In this document: positions 1 through 5,718 of the stretch, in pieces
Layout of the letters: the number at the start of each line of letters is the position of its first letter
Position numbering within the stretch: the first letter of the stretch is position 1
Source of the DNA: CAYRGC01 sp964423795
GTDB taxonomy: Bacteria; Patescibacteriota; Gracilibacteria; Peribacterales; Peribacteraceae
Direction of reading: 5' to 3'
DNA length: 8,025 nt
NCBI GenBank assembly: GCA_964423795.1
Contig: CAYRGC010000032.1
Coordinates: forward strand, 1 to 8,025
The notes under the pieces: model-generated
Seen by the model: only the letters and a program-made list of their open reading frames with translations
What the model was told of the DNA's origin: nothing
Database searches by the model: none
Made by a program: the position numbers and the translations under genes

Positions 1-336
1 GACGGCGGCGCCACGGCCGACGAGGCCGCGCACAAGTGCCTCGAGATCATCGGCGTCGGTTACAAGGCGCAGATCAAGGGCCAGACGATCGTCCTCAACC
101 TCGGGTACTCGCACCCGATCGAGCTCTCGATTCCCCAGGGCATCGAGATCAAGCAGGACGAGAAGAACAAGAACATGCTGATCATCCGCGGCATCGACAA
201 GCAGGCCGTGGGTCAGATGGCTTCCGACATCCGCACGCTCCGTCCGCCCGAGCCGTACAAGGGCAAGGGCATCCGCTACTCCGACGAGTACGTCCGCCGC
301 AAGCCGGGCAAGGCCGCCGCCGCGAAGGCCGCCTGA
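1..336 (+). CDS. rplF: 50S ribosomal protein L6 (uL6), C-terminal part
   Basis: This is the last 111 codons of ribosomal protein L6, a 23S rRNA-binding protein of the large subunit near the factor-binding centre. The start lies before the window. Reading in frame 1 gives the second alpha/beta domain of L6 (motif IIGVGYKAQIKG near the left edge) and the diagnostic L6 signature PEPYKGKGIRYSDE, followed by a basic, alanine-rich tail ending in TGA at 334-336. The gene is followed 36 bases later by rplR, the standard order of the spc operon. The TGA comes exactly where L6 normally ends, which argues for the standard bacterial code and against the UGA-glycine code of some CPR lineages. Identification is secure. 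Confidence 0.97.
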   Translation, partial: DGGATADEAAHKCLEIIGVGYKAQIKGQTIVLNLGYSHPIELSIPQGIEIKQDEKNKNMLIIRGIDKQAVGQMASDIRTLRPPEPYKGKGIRYSDEYVRRKPGKAAAAKAA

Positions 337-364
337 TCTCGACTTCGCTCGATCTGACAATTTC

Positions 365-389
365 TCACTCCTATGACTCCCTCCAAGAC
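365..389 (+). repeat. Start-region repeat, copy 1 (rplR)
   Basis: Twenty-five bases spanning the rplR start codon match the rpsE start region (759-783) at 23 positions. Both read TC(A/T)CTCCT, then ATG, then ACTCCC(T/G)CCAAGAC. As a result the two unrelated ribosomal proteins begin MTPSKT and MTPAKT. This could come from duplication or gene conversion of a translation-initiation region, or from selection on initiation context. Confidence 0.7.
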
Positions 390-717
390 TGATCTCCGGC
401 TCGCGCGCAAGCGCCGTATCCGCGCCCGCGTGCACGGCACTGCCGCTCGCCCGCGCATGACCGTCTACCGTTCCCTCACGTCGCTCTCCGTCCAGCTGAT
501 CGACGATGTGGCCGGCAAGACGCTCGCCGCCGCCTCCACGAAGGAGCTCAAGGCCCCCCGCACGAAGGACGGCGCGAAGAAGGTCGGCGAGGCCATCGCC
601 GAGCGCGCCAAGAAGGCCGGCGTCACCGCCGTCGTCTTCGATCGCAACGCCTACAAGTACCACGGCCGCATCAAGGAGATGGCCGATGCCGCCCGTGCCG
701 GCGGTCTCCAGTTCTGA
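373..717 (+). CDS. rplR: 50S ribosomal protein L18 (uL18)
   Basis: This 114-residue protein matches bacterial L18 in length and layout. L18 binds 5S rRNA together with L5 in the central protuberance of the 50S subunit. The sequence shows the basic N-terminus (residues 8-28, rich in Arg/Lys), the ARPRMTVYRS strand, and the conserved C-terminal block VVFDRNAYKYHGRIKEMAD ending in GLQF. It lies between rplF and rpsE as in almost all bacteria. The ATG at 373 is the first in-frame start that gives a normal L18 N-terminus. No Shine-Dalgarno motif precedes it; the bases before the ATG are pyrimidine-rich (TCACTCCT). The start region is nearly identical to that of rpsE (see the repeat entries). Confidence 0.97.
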   Translation: MTPSKTDLRLARKRRIRARVHGTAARPRMTVYRSLTSLSVQLIDDVAGKTLAAASTKELKAPRTKDGAKKVGEAIAERAKKAGVTAVVFDRNAYKYHGRIKEMADAARAGGLQF

Positions 718-730
718 TTCCCTTTCCTCC

Positions 731-758
731 CGACATCCGACACTCGTCACCCGTCACT
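731..758 (+). repeat. Degenerate 7-base tandem repeat before rpsE
   Basis: Four uninterrupted 7-base units fill most of the 49-base gap between rplR and rpsE: CGACATC, CGACACT, CGTCACC and CGTCACT. Each fits CG(A/T)CA(T/C)(T/C). The array ends 8 bases before the rpsE ATG, so it lies in the untranslated leader of rpsE within the operon mRNA. Its function is unknown; it may be a slippage-derived spacer or an unstructured pyrimidine-rich ribosome landing site. Confidence 0.75.
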
Positions 759-783
759 TCTCTCCTATGACTCCCGCCAAGAC
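759..783 (+). repeat. Start-region repeat, copy 2 (rpsE)
   Basis: This is the second copy of the 25-base segment also found at 365-389. It spans the last 8 bases before the rpsE start codon and the first six codons, with two mismatches between copies. It directly follows the 7-base tandem array. Confidence 0.7.
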
Positions 784-1408
784 CTCCCGGCCCGACCGCA
801 AGCGCTCCGATCGTCGTCAGCGCGAGCCCAGCGAATTCGCGGAGGCCACCCTCTCGGTGGACCGCGTCACGCGCGTCGTGAAAGGTGGTCGCCGCATGCG
901 TTTCCGCGCGATCGTCGTCGTCGGCAACCGCAAGGGCAAGGTGGGTCTCGGCACGGGAAAGGCCGCCGAGGTGCAGGCCGCGGTAAAGAAGGCCGTCTCG
1001 GCCGCCAAGCGCGCGATGATCCGCATCCCTCTCCTCGAGGGCACGATCCCGCACCAGGTCGATACCAAGTTCAAGGCCGCCCGCGTACGCATTCTGCCGG
1101 CCAAGCCGGGCACCGGCATCATCGCCGGTGGCGCGCTGCGCGTGATCCTCGATCACGCCGGCGTGAAGAACGTGCTCAGCAAGCGCTTCGGCACCCGCAA
1201 CAAGCTCGTCAATGCCCAGGCCACGATGCAGGCCCTCAAGATGCTGCGCGCCGTGCCGGGTTCGATGGTCGATGCTCCGGTCGCCGCCGCCGCGGCTCCG
1301 GGCGAGCTCCCGCCGAGCGCCGACGCGTCCGCCCCGAAGGTCGTCGAGGTCACGAAGAAGCAGGTCGAGGCCCAGCGGGATATCCACAGGAAAGCCAATA
1401 TTGAGTGA
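767..1408 (+). CDS. rpsE: 30S ribosomal protein S5 (uS5), with extended C-terminus
   Basis: S5 is a small-subunit protein near the decoding centre and mRNA entry channel, involved in translational accuracy. The 213-residue product has the double-stranded-RNA-binding-like N-domain (residues about 28-92, with KGGRRMRFRAIVVVGNRKGK and GLGTGKAAEV) and the ribosomal S5 fold C-domain (about 100-163, with PAKPGTGIIAGGALRVILD and AGVKNVLSKRFGTRNKLVN). After about residue 165 comes an Ala/Pro-rich linker and a charged end (VTKKQVEAQRDIHRK), making the protein roughly 45 residues longer than the Escherichia coli form. The ATG at 767 was chosen because the frame upstream reads through rplR in another phase and is not S5-like. 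There is no Shine-Dalgarno; the leader is pyrimidine-rich. The next gene is not rpmD, as would be usual, but a terminator. Confidence 0.97.
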   Translation: MTPAKTSRPDRKRSDRRQREPSEFAEATLSVDRVTRVVKGGRRMRFRAIVVVGNRKGKVGLGTGKAAEVQAAVKKAVSAAKRAMIRIPLLEGTIPHQVDTKFKAARVRILPAKPGTGIIAGGALRVILDHAGVKNVLSKRFGTRNKLVNAQATMQALKMLRAVPGSMVDAPVAAAAAPGELPPSADASAPKVVEVTKKQVEAQRDIHRKANIE

Positions 1409-1410
1409 AG

Positions 1411-1470
1411 CTCAGAACCTCATAACCTCAGAAATTTTGAGGTTAGAAGGTTGTGAAGTTCTGAGTTTTT
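1411..1470 (+). terminator. Nested hairpin plus T-tract ending the rplF-rplR-rpsE unit
   Basis: An outer stem CTCAGAAC (1411-1418) pairs with GTTCTGAG (1458-1465), and an inner stem TAACCTCA (1423-1430) pairs with TGAGGTTA (1438-1445) around a 7-base loop. AACCT (1416-1420) can alternatively pair with AGGTT (1448-1452). TTTTT follows at 1466-1470, the layout of a rho-independent terminator on the + strand. It begins 2 bases after the rpsE stop. On the minus strand no T-run follows the hairpin, so it should act mainly on + transcripts, though it abuts the end of the minus-strand gene at 1469. Confidence 0.8.
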
Positions 1471-1732
1471 AGCTTCGAGGTTTCCTTTGTTGTAACCAAA
1501 GGTTCTTGAGCGGAGGCAGCGTCAGCGTCGAGAGAAGATAGCCGCCCGTGGGGACCAGAGCGTTGAGCCAGACGTTGTCGTTCCCGATGAGCCAGAGGAA
1601 CACGCAGGCGGTGAGGTAGGTCATCCCGGCGATCGTGCCGCGGCGGGTGAGACTCGTTTCCCAGGCCTTATCGCGTTCCACGCGGGCGTTGCGGTCGAGG
1701 ATGGCTTGGAGGCGGGGATCGAGGTCGGACAT
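1469..1732 (-). CDS. Conserved small membrane protein, two predicted helices
   Basis: This 87-residue product has a charged N-terminus (MSDLDPRLQAILDRNARVERDK, residues 1-22) followed by two hydrophobic segments: about 33-51 (GTIAGMTYLTACVFLWLIG) and about 55-75 (WLNALVPTGGYLLSTLTL), and a short basic end (LQQRKPRS). That suggests a helical hairpin in the inner membrane with both ends in the cytoplasm. Composition and reading-frame quality look like a real gene, and the motif WLNALVPTGGYLLSTLTLP resembles a widespread small two-helix family that I cannot name with certainty. Its stop codon sits on the T-tract of the rpsE terminator. It is transcribed divergently from the DJ-1 gene, with 68 bases between the starts (1733-1800), where I see no convincing -35/-10 pair in either direction. 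Function unknown. Confidence 0.8.
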   Translation of the reverse strand: MSDLDPRLQAILDRNARVERDKAWETSLTRRGTIAGMTYLTACVFLWLIGNDNVWLNALVPTGGYLLSTLTLPPLKNLWLQQRKPRS

Positions 1733-1800
1733 GGGGAAAGTCTATCCTATTCCGATCAGGAAAGGCTCCGACGGGCGTCTTCCGGTGTATCCTCTTTCCC

Positions 1801-2310
1801 ATGAAGACCGCTCTCCTCATCATCGCGCAGAAGGGATACCAGGACAAAGAGCTCGACGGCACCCGCAAAGGCCTGGAGGCCGCGGGTTACAAGGTGGTGC
1901 TCGCGAGCACGAAGAAAGGGGAATGCGTGGGCAAGTTCGACGGCCGGGAGGCGGCGGAAATCGCCCTCAAGGACGTGAAGGTCGGGGACTACGACAAGGT
2001 CGCCTTCATCGGCGGACCGGGCATGCTCCAGGCGTGGCAGGACGAGGAGATGAAGCGCGTCGCGCGCGAGACGGCCGAGGCGGGCATCCCGCTCGGCGCC
2101 ATCTGCATCGCGCCCAAAATCCTCGCGTCCGCGGAGGTCCTCGCCGGGAAGAAGGCGACGGTCGCCAACGCCGACGGCGACCAGGCGGGCTTCCTCGCGC
2201 TCCACGATGTCGAGTACACCGGCGAGCCCGTCACGGTGGACGGGAAGATCGTCACGGGCAACGGGCCCGAGGCCGCGGTCGAGTTCGGCAAAGCCTTGGC
2301 GGCACTCTGA
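1801..2310 (+). CDS. DJ-1/PfpI-family protein
   Basis: This 169-residue protein has the flavodoxin-like fold pattern of the DJ-1/ThiJ/PfpI family, within the usual size range. The sequence shows the first beta strand and following acidic residue (MKTALLIIAQKGYQDKEL, Glu17), the glycine-rich strand DYDKVAFIGGPG (63-74), the nucleophile elbow GAICIAP with Cys102, and the closing TGNGPEAAVEFGKAL. Cys102 and Glu17 would form the reactive cysteine/glutamate pair known in this family. The cysteine is followed by Ile, not the His of PfpI proteases, so a protease activity is less likely than a chaperone, deglycase-like or redox-stress role; substrate specificity cannot be assigned. No Shine-Dalgarno precedes the ATG; the leader is TATCCTCTTTCCC. 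It is followed by a palindrome and a promoter-like site, so the sigma gene downstream may be a separate unit. Confidence 0.92.
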   Translation: MKTALLIIAQKGYQDKELDGTRKGLEAAGYKVVLASTKKGECVGKFDGREAAEIALKDVKVGDYDKVAFIGGPGMLQAWQDEEMKRVARETAEAGIPLGAICIAPKILASAEVLAGKKATVANADGDQAGFLALHDVEYTGEPVTVDGKIVTGNGPEAAVEFGKALAAL

Positions 2311-2325
2311 TTTTGGCTTTATAAA
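2296..2325 (+). promoter_or_regulatory. Putative sigma70-type promoter for the sigma/anti-sigma operon
   Basis: TTGGCG (2296-2301) and TATAAA (2320-2325) are separated by 18 bases, resembling a housekeeping promoter. The -35 lies inside the last codons of the DJ-1 gene and the -10 lies in the middle of a perfect palindrome. Transcription would begin near 2332, giving an untranslated leader of about 89 bases before the sigma-factor ATG at 2421. That leader contains small stems CCGGT/ACCGG (2337-2341 with 2352-2356) and GGAG/CTCC. Predicted from sequence only. Confidence 0.5.
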
Positions 2326-2330
2326 GCCAA
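2313..2330. promoter_or_regulatory. Perfect 18-base palindrome, candidate operator
   Basis: TTGGCTTTATAAAGCCAA is a perfect inverted repeat starting 3 bases after the DJ-1 stop codon. It contains the putative -10 TATAAA at its centre, so a dimeric repressor bound here would block that promoter. As RNA it could form only a 7-base-pair stem with a TATA loop and is followed by GAAAAA, not a T-run, so it does not look like a standard terminator for + transcripts. Confidence 0.55.
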
Positions 2331-2420
2331 GAAAAACCGGTATCGTCCGAGACCGGATCGCACGCAGTATTCGGGAGGTTTCTCCGTTGTACCCGCGTGC
2401 ATCCTCTCTTTTGATCCGTC

Positions 2421-2981
2421 ATGACCAGTGATCCCCCTTCCGACGCAGATCTGATCGCCCGGGCCGCGGGCGACCCCGAGGCTTTCGGACAGCTCTACGA
2501 CCGGTACGTCCGTAACGTGTACGCCTACGTCGCGAGCCGCTTGCCGTGCCGCCTCGAGGCCGAGGACGTGACGAGCGAGATCTGGATGAAGGTGCTCGAG
2601 AACGTCGGCCGGTTCCGGCCGCGGCGCGAAGAGAGCGTGATCGCCTGGATCTTCGCCATCGCCCGCAACGCCGTCACCGACGCGCACCGCCGGCGCACGC
2701 ACGAGGCGGTGGACGACGAGGAGCTCGTCGCGATCGAGGACGAGAGTCCCGATCCCGCCCAGGCCCTTTCCCGACGCCAGGAATTCCTCGCGGCGCAGGT
2801 GCGCATCGACGAACTGCCGCCCGCCCAGGCCCAGTGCGTCCGTCTGCGGTTCTACGCCGGCCTGCGTAACCAGGAGATCGCCGCCCTCGAGGGGCTCTCC
2901 GAGAAGACCGTTGCCGCCCATATCAGCAGGGGAATCGCCGCGATCCGTTCGGCTTCCCTGCAATCACCCCTTCCTTCCTGA
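2421..2981 (+). CDS. ECF-type RNA polymerase sigma factor
   Basis: This 186-residue protein has the two-domain layout of extracytoplasmic-function sigma factors, which direct RNA polymerase to a small alternative promoter set. Sigma region 2 covers about residues 17-92: DPEAFGQLYDRYVRNVYAYV (core binding), EAEDVTSEIWMKVLENVGRF, and the AWIFAIARNAVTDAHRRR helix of region 2.3/2.4 used for promoter melting and -10 recognition. A variable acidic linker follows (about 93-124, DDEELVAIEDESPDP), then sigma region 4 (about 129-176) with ELPPAQAQCVRLRFYAGL and a helix-turn-helix NQEIAALEGLSEKTVAAHISR for -35 binding. There is no region 3, as expected for this class. The ATG at 2421 is preceded by a pyrimidine-rich stretch without Shine-Dalgarno. 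The next gene starts 2 bases after the stop, a coupling typical of sigma/anti-sigma pairs. The regulon is unknown. Confidence 0.92.
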   Translation: MTSDPPSDADLIARAAGDPEAFGQLYDRYVRNVYAYVASRLPCRLEAEDVTSEIWMKVLENVGRFRPRREESVIAWIFAIARNAVTDAHRRRTHEAVDDEELVAIEDESPDPAQALSRRQEFLAAQVRIDELPPAQAQCVRLRFYAGLRNQEIAALEGLSEKTVAAHISRGIAAIRSASLQSPLPS

Positions 2982-2983
2982 CC

Positions 2984-4252
2984 ATGGTTTCCACTCCTCC
3001 CACCACCGGCCTGGACGATCGCCTCGATCGCGCGGTTCCCGCGCAGGAATTCGTGGACGATCTGCGCGTCCGGCTCCTCAGCGCCCATGCGGCCCGTTCC
3101 GCCGCCCGCCGCCGCTTCCCGTCCGTCCGTTGGCTGAGCCTTCCCGTACTCGCGCTCGCGGCCGTGCTCATCGCGGTCTTCCTGCCCAAGGCCCCGCTCA
3201 CGTCCGACCAGTTTTTGCAACGCGCCGAGGCGGAGATGAACTCCTTCGCGGAGCTGGGTGATTCAGGCATTCGGTACACCAAACAGCGCCAGGAGTTCCC
3301 GCTCCATACCTGGGGCTCCGGTTCTATCGCGTATATCTCTCCCGGCTCGTCGATCGGGGAGCCTCCGACCATCGTGGAGCTGTGGGGCGGCATCGTCGAC
3401 GGCAACCGCTGGGTCATGATGGATCGCCGTTCGGATGAACGGGGGAATCGTCTGCGCCAGAGCCTCAATTTCTTCCGTAAGGGCGACGAGATGATGGTGT
3501 TCGCCGAGCAGGCGTACTTCTGGTGGCCCAACCCCGGTCCGTCGACGCCCGTGTGCGTGGGGTTGGAAATGTCCGATGCCGAGTCCGAGGCGTTCAACGA
3601 GAAGATCGGCGGTCCCGAGACGTTCACGGGGAGCGGTGCCTCGATGACGCAGTACATTCAGGATGATTTCGATCTGATCGGGACGTTCTATGGCGGCGAC
3701 GGTGCCAAGAGCGTCATGGCGCTTCGTACCCTTCTCAAGAAGGGGTCGGTGACGGAAGTGCCTGTGGAAGAGGCCGAAAAGGGCAAGGTGCGGTCATTCC
3801 GTTCGGACACCTACTCGACGGTCTTCGGGGAGGATGGAAAGCCGAGCGGCAAACCGCAACTTGTCGGTTACATTCTCTATTCCTTCAGTACAAACGATTA
3901 CAAGTTCCTTCGCGAGGAGCATTATTCCATCGTCGAGGGCAAGGATTACCTCGATCAGCGCACGGAGTATCTCGAGGAGAAGTATCTGCCCCATGAGGCG
4001 GCGGCGGAGCTCTTCGATCCCAAGAAGCAGGGTCTCTTCGATCCCTTCGACTACCTTCCCGTCACCCGCAAGCAGATGGAGTCGTTCGACGCCGAATCGC
4101 GTTGCTACTACGGCGGCAAGTGGCTCGGCGACGATCCGATGGCGCTCTTCACGCTCCCGCAGGACGTGCAGTCGAAGATGCAGATCATCTCGCTCGCGCG
4201 CATCTATTCCGGTAGACCCACGCCCAAGGGCGCGCAGGGAATCAGGTACTGA
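2984..4252 (+). CDS. Probable membrane anti-sigma factor with large external domain
   Basis: This 422-residue protein has an N-terminal cytoplasmic part (residues 1-49, with QEFVDDLRVRLLSAHAARSA and a basic ARRR stretch), one transmembrane helix (about 50-68, WLSLPVLALAAVLIAVFLP), and an external part of about 350 residues. Its position 2 bases after an ECF sigma gene, and this topology, make it the likely partner that holds the sigma factor at the membrane. The N-terminal part has no cysteine, so the His-x3-Cys-x2-Cys zinc site of ZAS anti-sigma factors is absent. The external domain is aromatic-rich (for example QAYFWWPNPGP) with two cysteines, Cys191 and Cys374, that could form a disulfide; I recognise no named fold. 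It may sense envelope state or bind a ligand. An alternative reading is a sigma-regulated membrane protein of other function. It converges with the CAP gene ending at 4286, and I see no strong terminator in the 33-base gap. Confidence 0.8.
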   Translation: MVSTPPTTGLDDRLDRAVPAQEFVDDLRVRLLSAHAARSAARRRFPSVRWLSLPVLALAAVLIAVFLPKAPLTSDQFLQRAEAEMNSFAELGDSGIRYTKQRQEFPLHTWGSGSIAYISPGSSIGEPPTIVELWGGIVDGNRWVMMDRRSDERGNRLRQSLNFFRKGDEMMVFAEQAYFWWPNPGPSTPVCVGLEMSDAESEAFNEKIGGPETFTGSGASMTQYIQDDFDLIGTFYGGDGAKSVMALRTLLKKGSVTEVPVEEAEKGKVRSFRSDTYSTVFGEDGKPSGKPQLVGYILYSFSTNDYKFLREEHYSIVEGKDYLDQRTEYLEEKYLPHEAAAELFDPKKQGLFDPFDYLPVTRKQMESFDAESRCYYGGKWLGDDPMALFTLPQDVQSKMQIISLARIYSGRPTPKGAQGIRY

Positions 4253-4285
4253 TCGCGCGGATCGCTCCCGGCCATCCGTCTCCCG

Positions 4286-5401
4286 TCATTTCCTTCCTCC
4301 GAAATGCTCGACCCAGATGCCGGAACTGATGCCGATCCCCGTCTCCGAGAAGTCCTTCGAGAGGATCGCCGTGCGGTGCGTGGGGGAGAGCATCCAGTCG
4401 CGCACGGCTTCCGCGGGCGTGAGTTGGCCCTGCGCGAGGTTTTCCCCGAGCACGTAGCGGTCGACGCAGTCCGGGCACTCTGCGCCCGTGGGCTCGTAGT
4501 AGCCGGAGGCCTGCATGCGGTCGCGCAGCGTCTGTCCTTCCGGCGACACGTGCCCGAAGAATCCCCGCGACGCCATCCTCTCCGCGTAGATCTGGGCCGA
4601 CGCCTCGAGCGTGGGGCTCACGCGGAGCGCAGGCACGCCGGCCTTCGCGCGCTCGGCGTTGATGCGGGTCAGCACCTCGTCGCGCAGGCGCGGGAGCTGC
4701 GACGCGTCGTCGCCGGCCCGCGCGATCACGGGCGTCTCGATCTCGGTCAAATGCGGCGCGGAGGACGCCGCCGCGCCGTGCAGGCCCGGGAAGAGCGTCA
4801 CGCGGTCCTGCGTGCTGGAGGTTTTCTGATAGAGCTGGAGCTGATAGGTGGCCTGATCGAGCGCGACGGCCTTGCCCTGCTCCAGCGCGATCTCCCGCGC
4901 GGCGATGGTCTGCGTGAGGATCCAGATCGCCTTGGCCGTTTCGGCGTGCGTCATCTCGCTCTCGGGCTTCAGGAGGTCTTGATACTTGTCGCCGGGAAAA
5001 AGTCCGTACGCCTCGGCCAGCCCGGCGTACGCCCCGGCTTCCGTTTCCCCGCGCACGTCGGCGTAGTGCTCGGGCGTGTGGTCCGGGAGCCCGAAGGCGA
5101 AGGTGAGCATGCGCAAAAACTCGATGCGGTGCACCGGCTCCTCGGGCCGCATGCGCTTGGTCACGGGATCGCCGTCCATGATGCCGTACCGCTCCGCGAG
5201 CACGACGTACCGCTCGTACCACGCTCCCGGCACCACGTCGGGGAAGCGCTTCGTGTCGCGCACGTCGGGGATCGAGGGCAGGCGCGCTTGGAGGATGATC
5301 ATCGCGGCTTCCGCGCGCGTGACGTTGGGCGTCAGGTACGTGTTGGCACTGACGCTCGGGATCAGGAGAAGCCCAAGGAGGACGCCCGCGGTTTTGCACA
5401 T
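4286..5401 (-). CDS. Secreted SLH-domain and CAP-domain protein
   Basis: The 371-residue product starts with a signal peptide (MCKTAGVLLGLLLIPSVSA, cleavage probably after Ala19). S-layer-homology-like segments follow: a partial one with VTRAEAAMIIL (27-37), a full one with FPDVVPGAWYERYVVLAERYG (53-73) ending near PVHRIEFLRM, and another at about 113-162 (YADVRGETEAGAYAGLAEAYG). SLH domains anchor proteins to the cell-wall or S-layer surface. A linker leads to a CAP (CRISP/antigen 5/PR-1) domain at about 236-368. It shows HVSPEGQTLRDRM (His284), GENLA (Glu320), SPTHRTAIL (His342) and GIWVEHFG, plus a CPDC pair at 309-312. The bacterial CAP family is exported, but its biochemical activity is mostly unsettled. 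ATG at 5401 was chosen over an upstream TTG because that TTG abuts the -10 of a strong promoter and the ATG starts a clean signal peptide. It is a paralogue of the CAP gene at 5719-6423. Confidence 0.9.
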   Translation of the reverse strand: MCKTAGVLLGLLLIPSVSANTYLTPNVTRAEAAMIILQARLPSIPDVRDTKRFPDVVPGAWYERYVVLAERYGIMDGDPVTKRMRPEEPVHRIEFLRMLTFAFGLPDHTPEHYADVRGETEAGAYAGLAEAYGLFPGDKYQDLLKPESEMTHAETAKAIWILTQTIAAREIALEQGKAVALDQATYQLQLYQKTSSTQDRVTLFPGLHGAAASSAPHLTEIETPVIARAGDDASQLPRLRDEVLTRINAERAKAGVPALRVSPTLEASAQIYAERMASRGFFGHVSPEGQTLRDRMQASGYYEPTGAECPDCVDRYVLGENLAQGQLTPAEAVRDWMLSPTHRTAILSKDFSETGIGISSGIWVEHFGGRK

Positions 5402-5413
5402 GTGTTTGAGATA

Positions 5414-5442
5414 ATTATACAATATTTCTGTTATTTTTGCAA
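5414..5442 (-). promoter_or_regulatory. Sigma70-type promoter of the SLH-CAP gene
   Basis: On the minus strand TTGCAA (5442 to 5437) and a consensus TATAAT (5419 to 5414) are separated by exactly 17 bases, in a short AT-rich island (about 5402-5450) inside GC-rich DNA. Transcription should begin near 5407, leaving only about 6 bases before the ATG at 5401, so the mRNA would be almost leaderless. This is the best-matching promoter in the window. Confidence 0.8.
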
Positions 5443-5452
5443 TTTCGAGCGA

Positions 5453-5692
5453 TCATCCAATATTGGCTTCCAGTTGATCAAAAATCCGAAAAATCTCTTC
5501 CCGGAACGAACCCAGCATTGCCAGTTCATTCTTGCCTATCGCCGTTTTCAGCTCCGGCCTGCCGGCGCTGCCGCGCACGAGGAGCGCGATTTCGCAGAGA
5601 CGGCCGGGCGTCACGCCGTCCGGTAACGTGCGATTCGCGAAGTGCTCGTTGACTGCCTTGAGGCGATCGAAGTTGTCGGGAGCGGTGTGCAT
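5453..5692 (-). CDS. Small hypothetical protein, 79 residues
   Basis: I do not recognise this protein. It is predicted soluble and mostly helical, with no signal peptide or membrane segment. Visible stretches are an N-terminal APDNFDRLKAVNEHFANRTL, a TPGRLCEIALLVRGSAG segment with a single cysteine, and an amphipathic, acidic C-terminal helix (FREEIFRIFDQLEANIG). The coding sequence has an ATG start and begins 26 bases downstream of the CAP gene ending at 5719, on the same strand, which suggests a two-gene transcript. The stop lies just before the promoter of the next CAP gene. The leader before the ATG is pyrimidine-rich without Shine-Dalgarno. Length and composition are plausible for a real gene, but an unrelated open frame in GC-rich DNA cannot be fully excluded. 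Confidence 0.65.
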   Translation of the reverse strand: MHTAPDNFDRLKAVNEHFANRTLPDGVTPGRLCEIALLVRGSAGRPELKTAIGKNELAMLGSFREEIFRIFDQLEANIG

Positions 5693-5718
5693 GGGTGACC
5701 GTGAAGGAAGGAGTGAGT

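Noticed and set aside
506..766. In-frame extension of rpsE upstream of 767, adding 87 codons
   Set aside because: The extension overlaps rplR in another phase and encodes Pro/Arg/Ser-rich nonsense typical of a shadow frame. ATG 767 gives a normal S5 N-terminus.
2313..2335. Palindrome after the DJ-1 gene as a rho-independent terminator
   Set aside because: The stem is short and AT-rich with no T-run on the 3' side for + transcripts (GAAAAA follows). An operator or promoter element explains it better.
1785..2414. Similar GTG(T/C)ATCCTCT strings before the DJ-1 and sigma-factor starts as a shared -10 element
   Set aside because: No convincing -35 lies at matching distance in both, and the match is about 11 pyrimidine-biased bases, which could be chance.
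4253..4285. Terminator between the converging anti-sigma and SLH-CAP genes
   Set aside because: Only a weak GATC/GATC pairing is visible, with no T-tract on either strand.
5402..5422. TTG start for the SLH-CAP protein seven codons upstream of ATG 5401
   Set aside because: The TTG directly abuts the TATAAT box and would lie upstream of the predicted transcript start. The ATG begins a clean signal peptide.
4304..5626. Long + strand open frame antisense to the SLH-CAP gene
   Set aside because: Its translation is Arg/His/Gly/Val-rich low-complexity sequence without recognisable motifs, and the opposite strand has clear SLH and CAP motifs. It is a GC-driven shadow.
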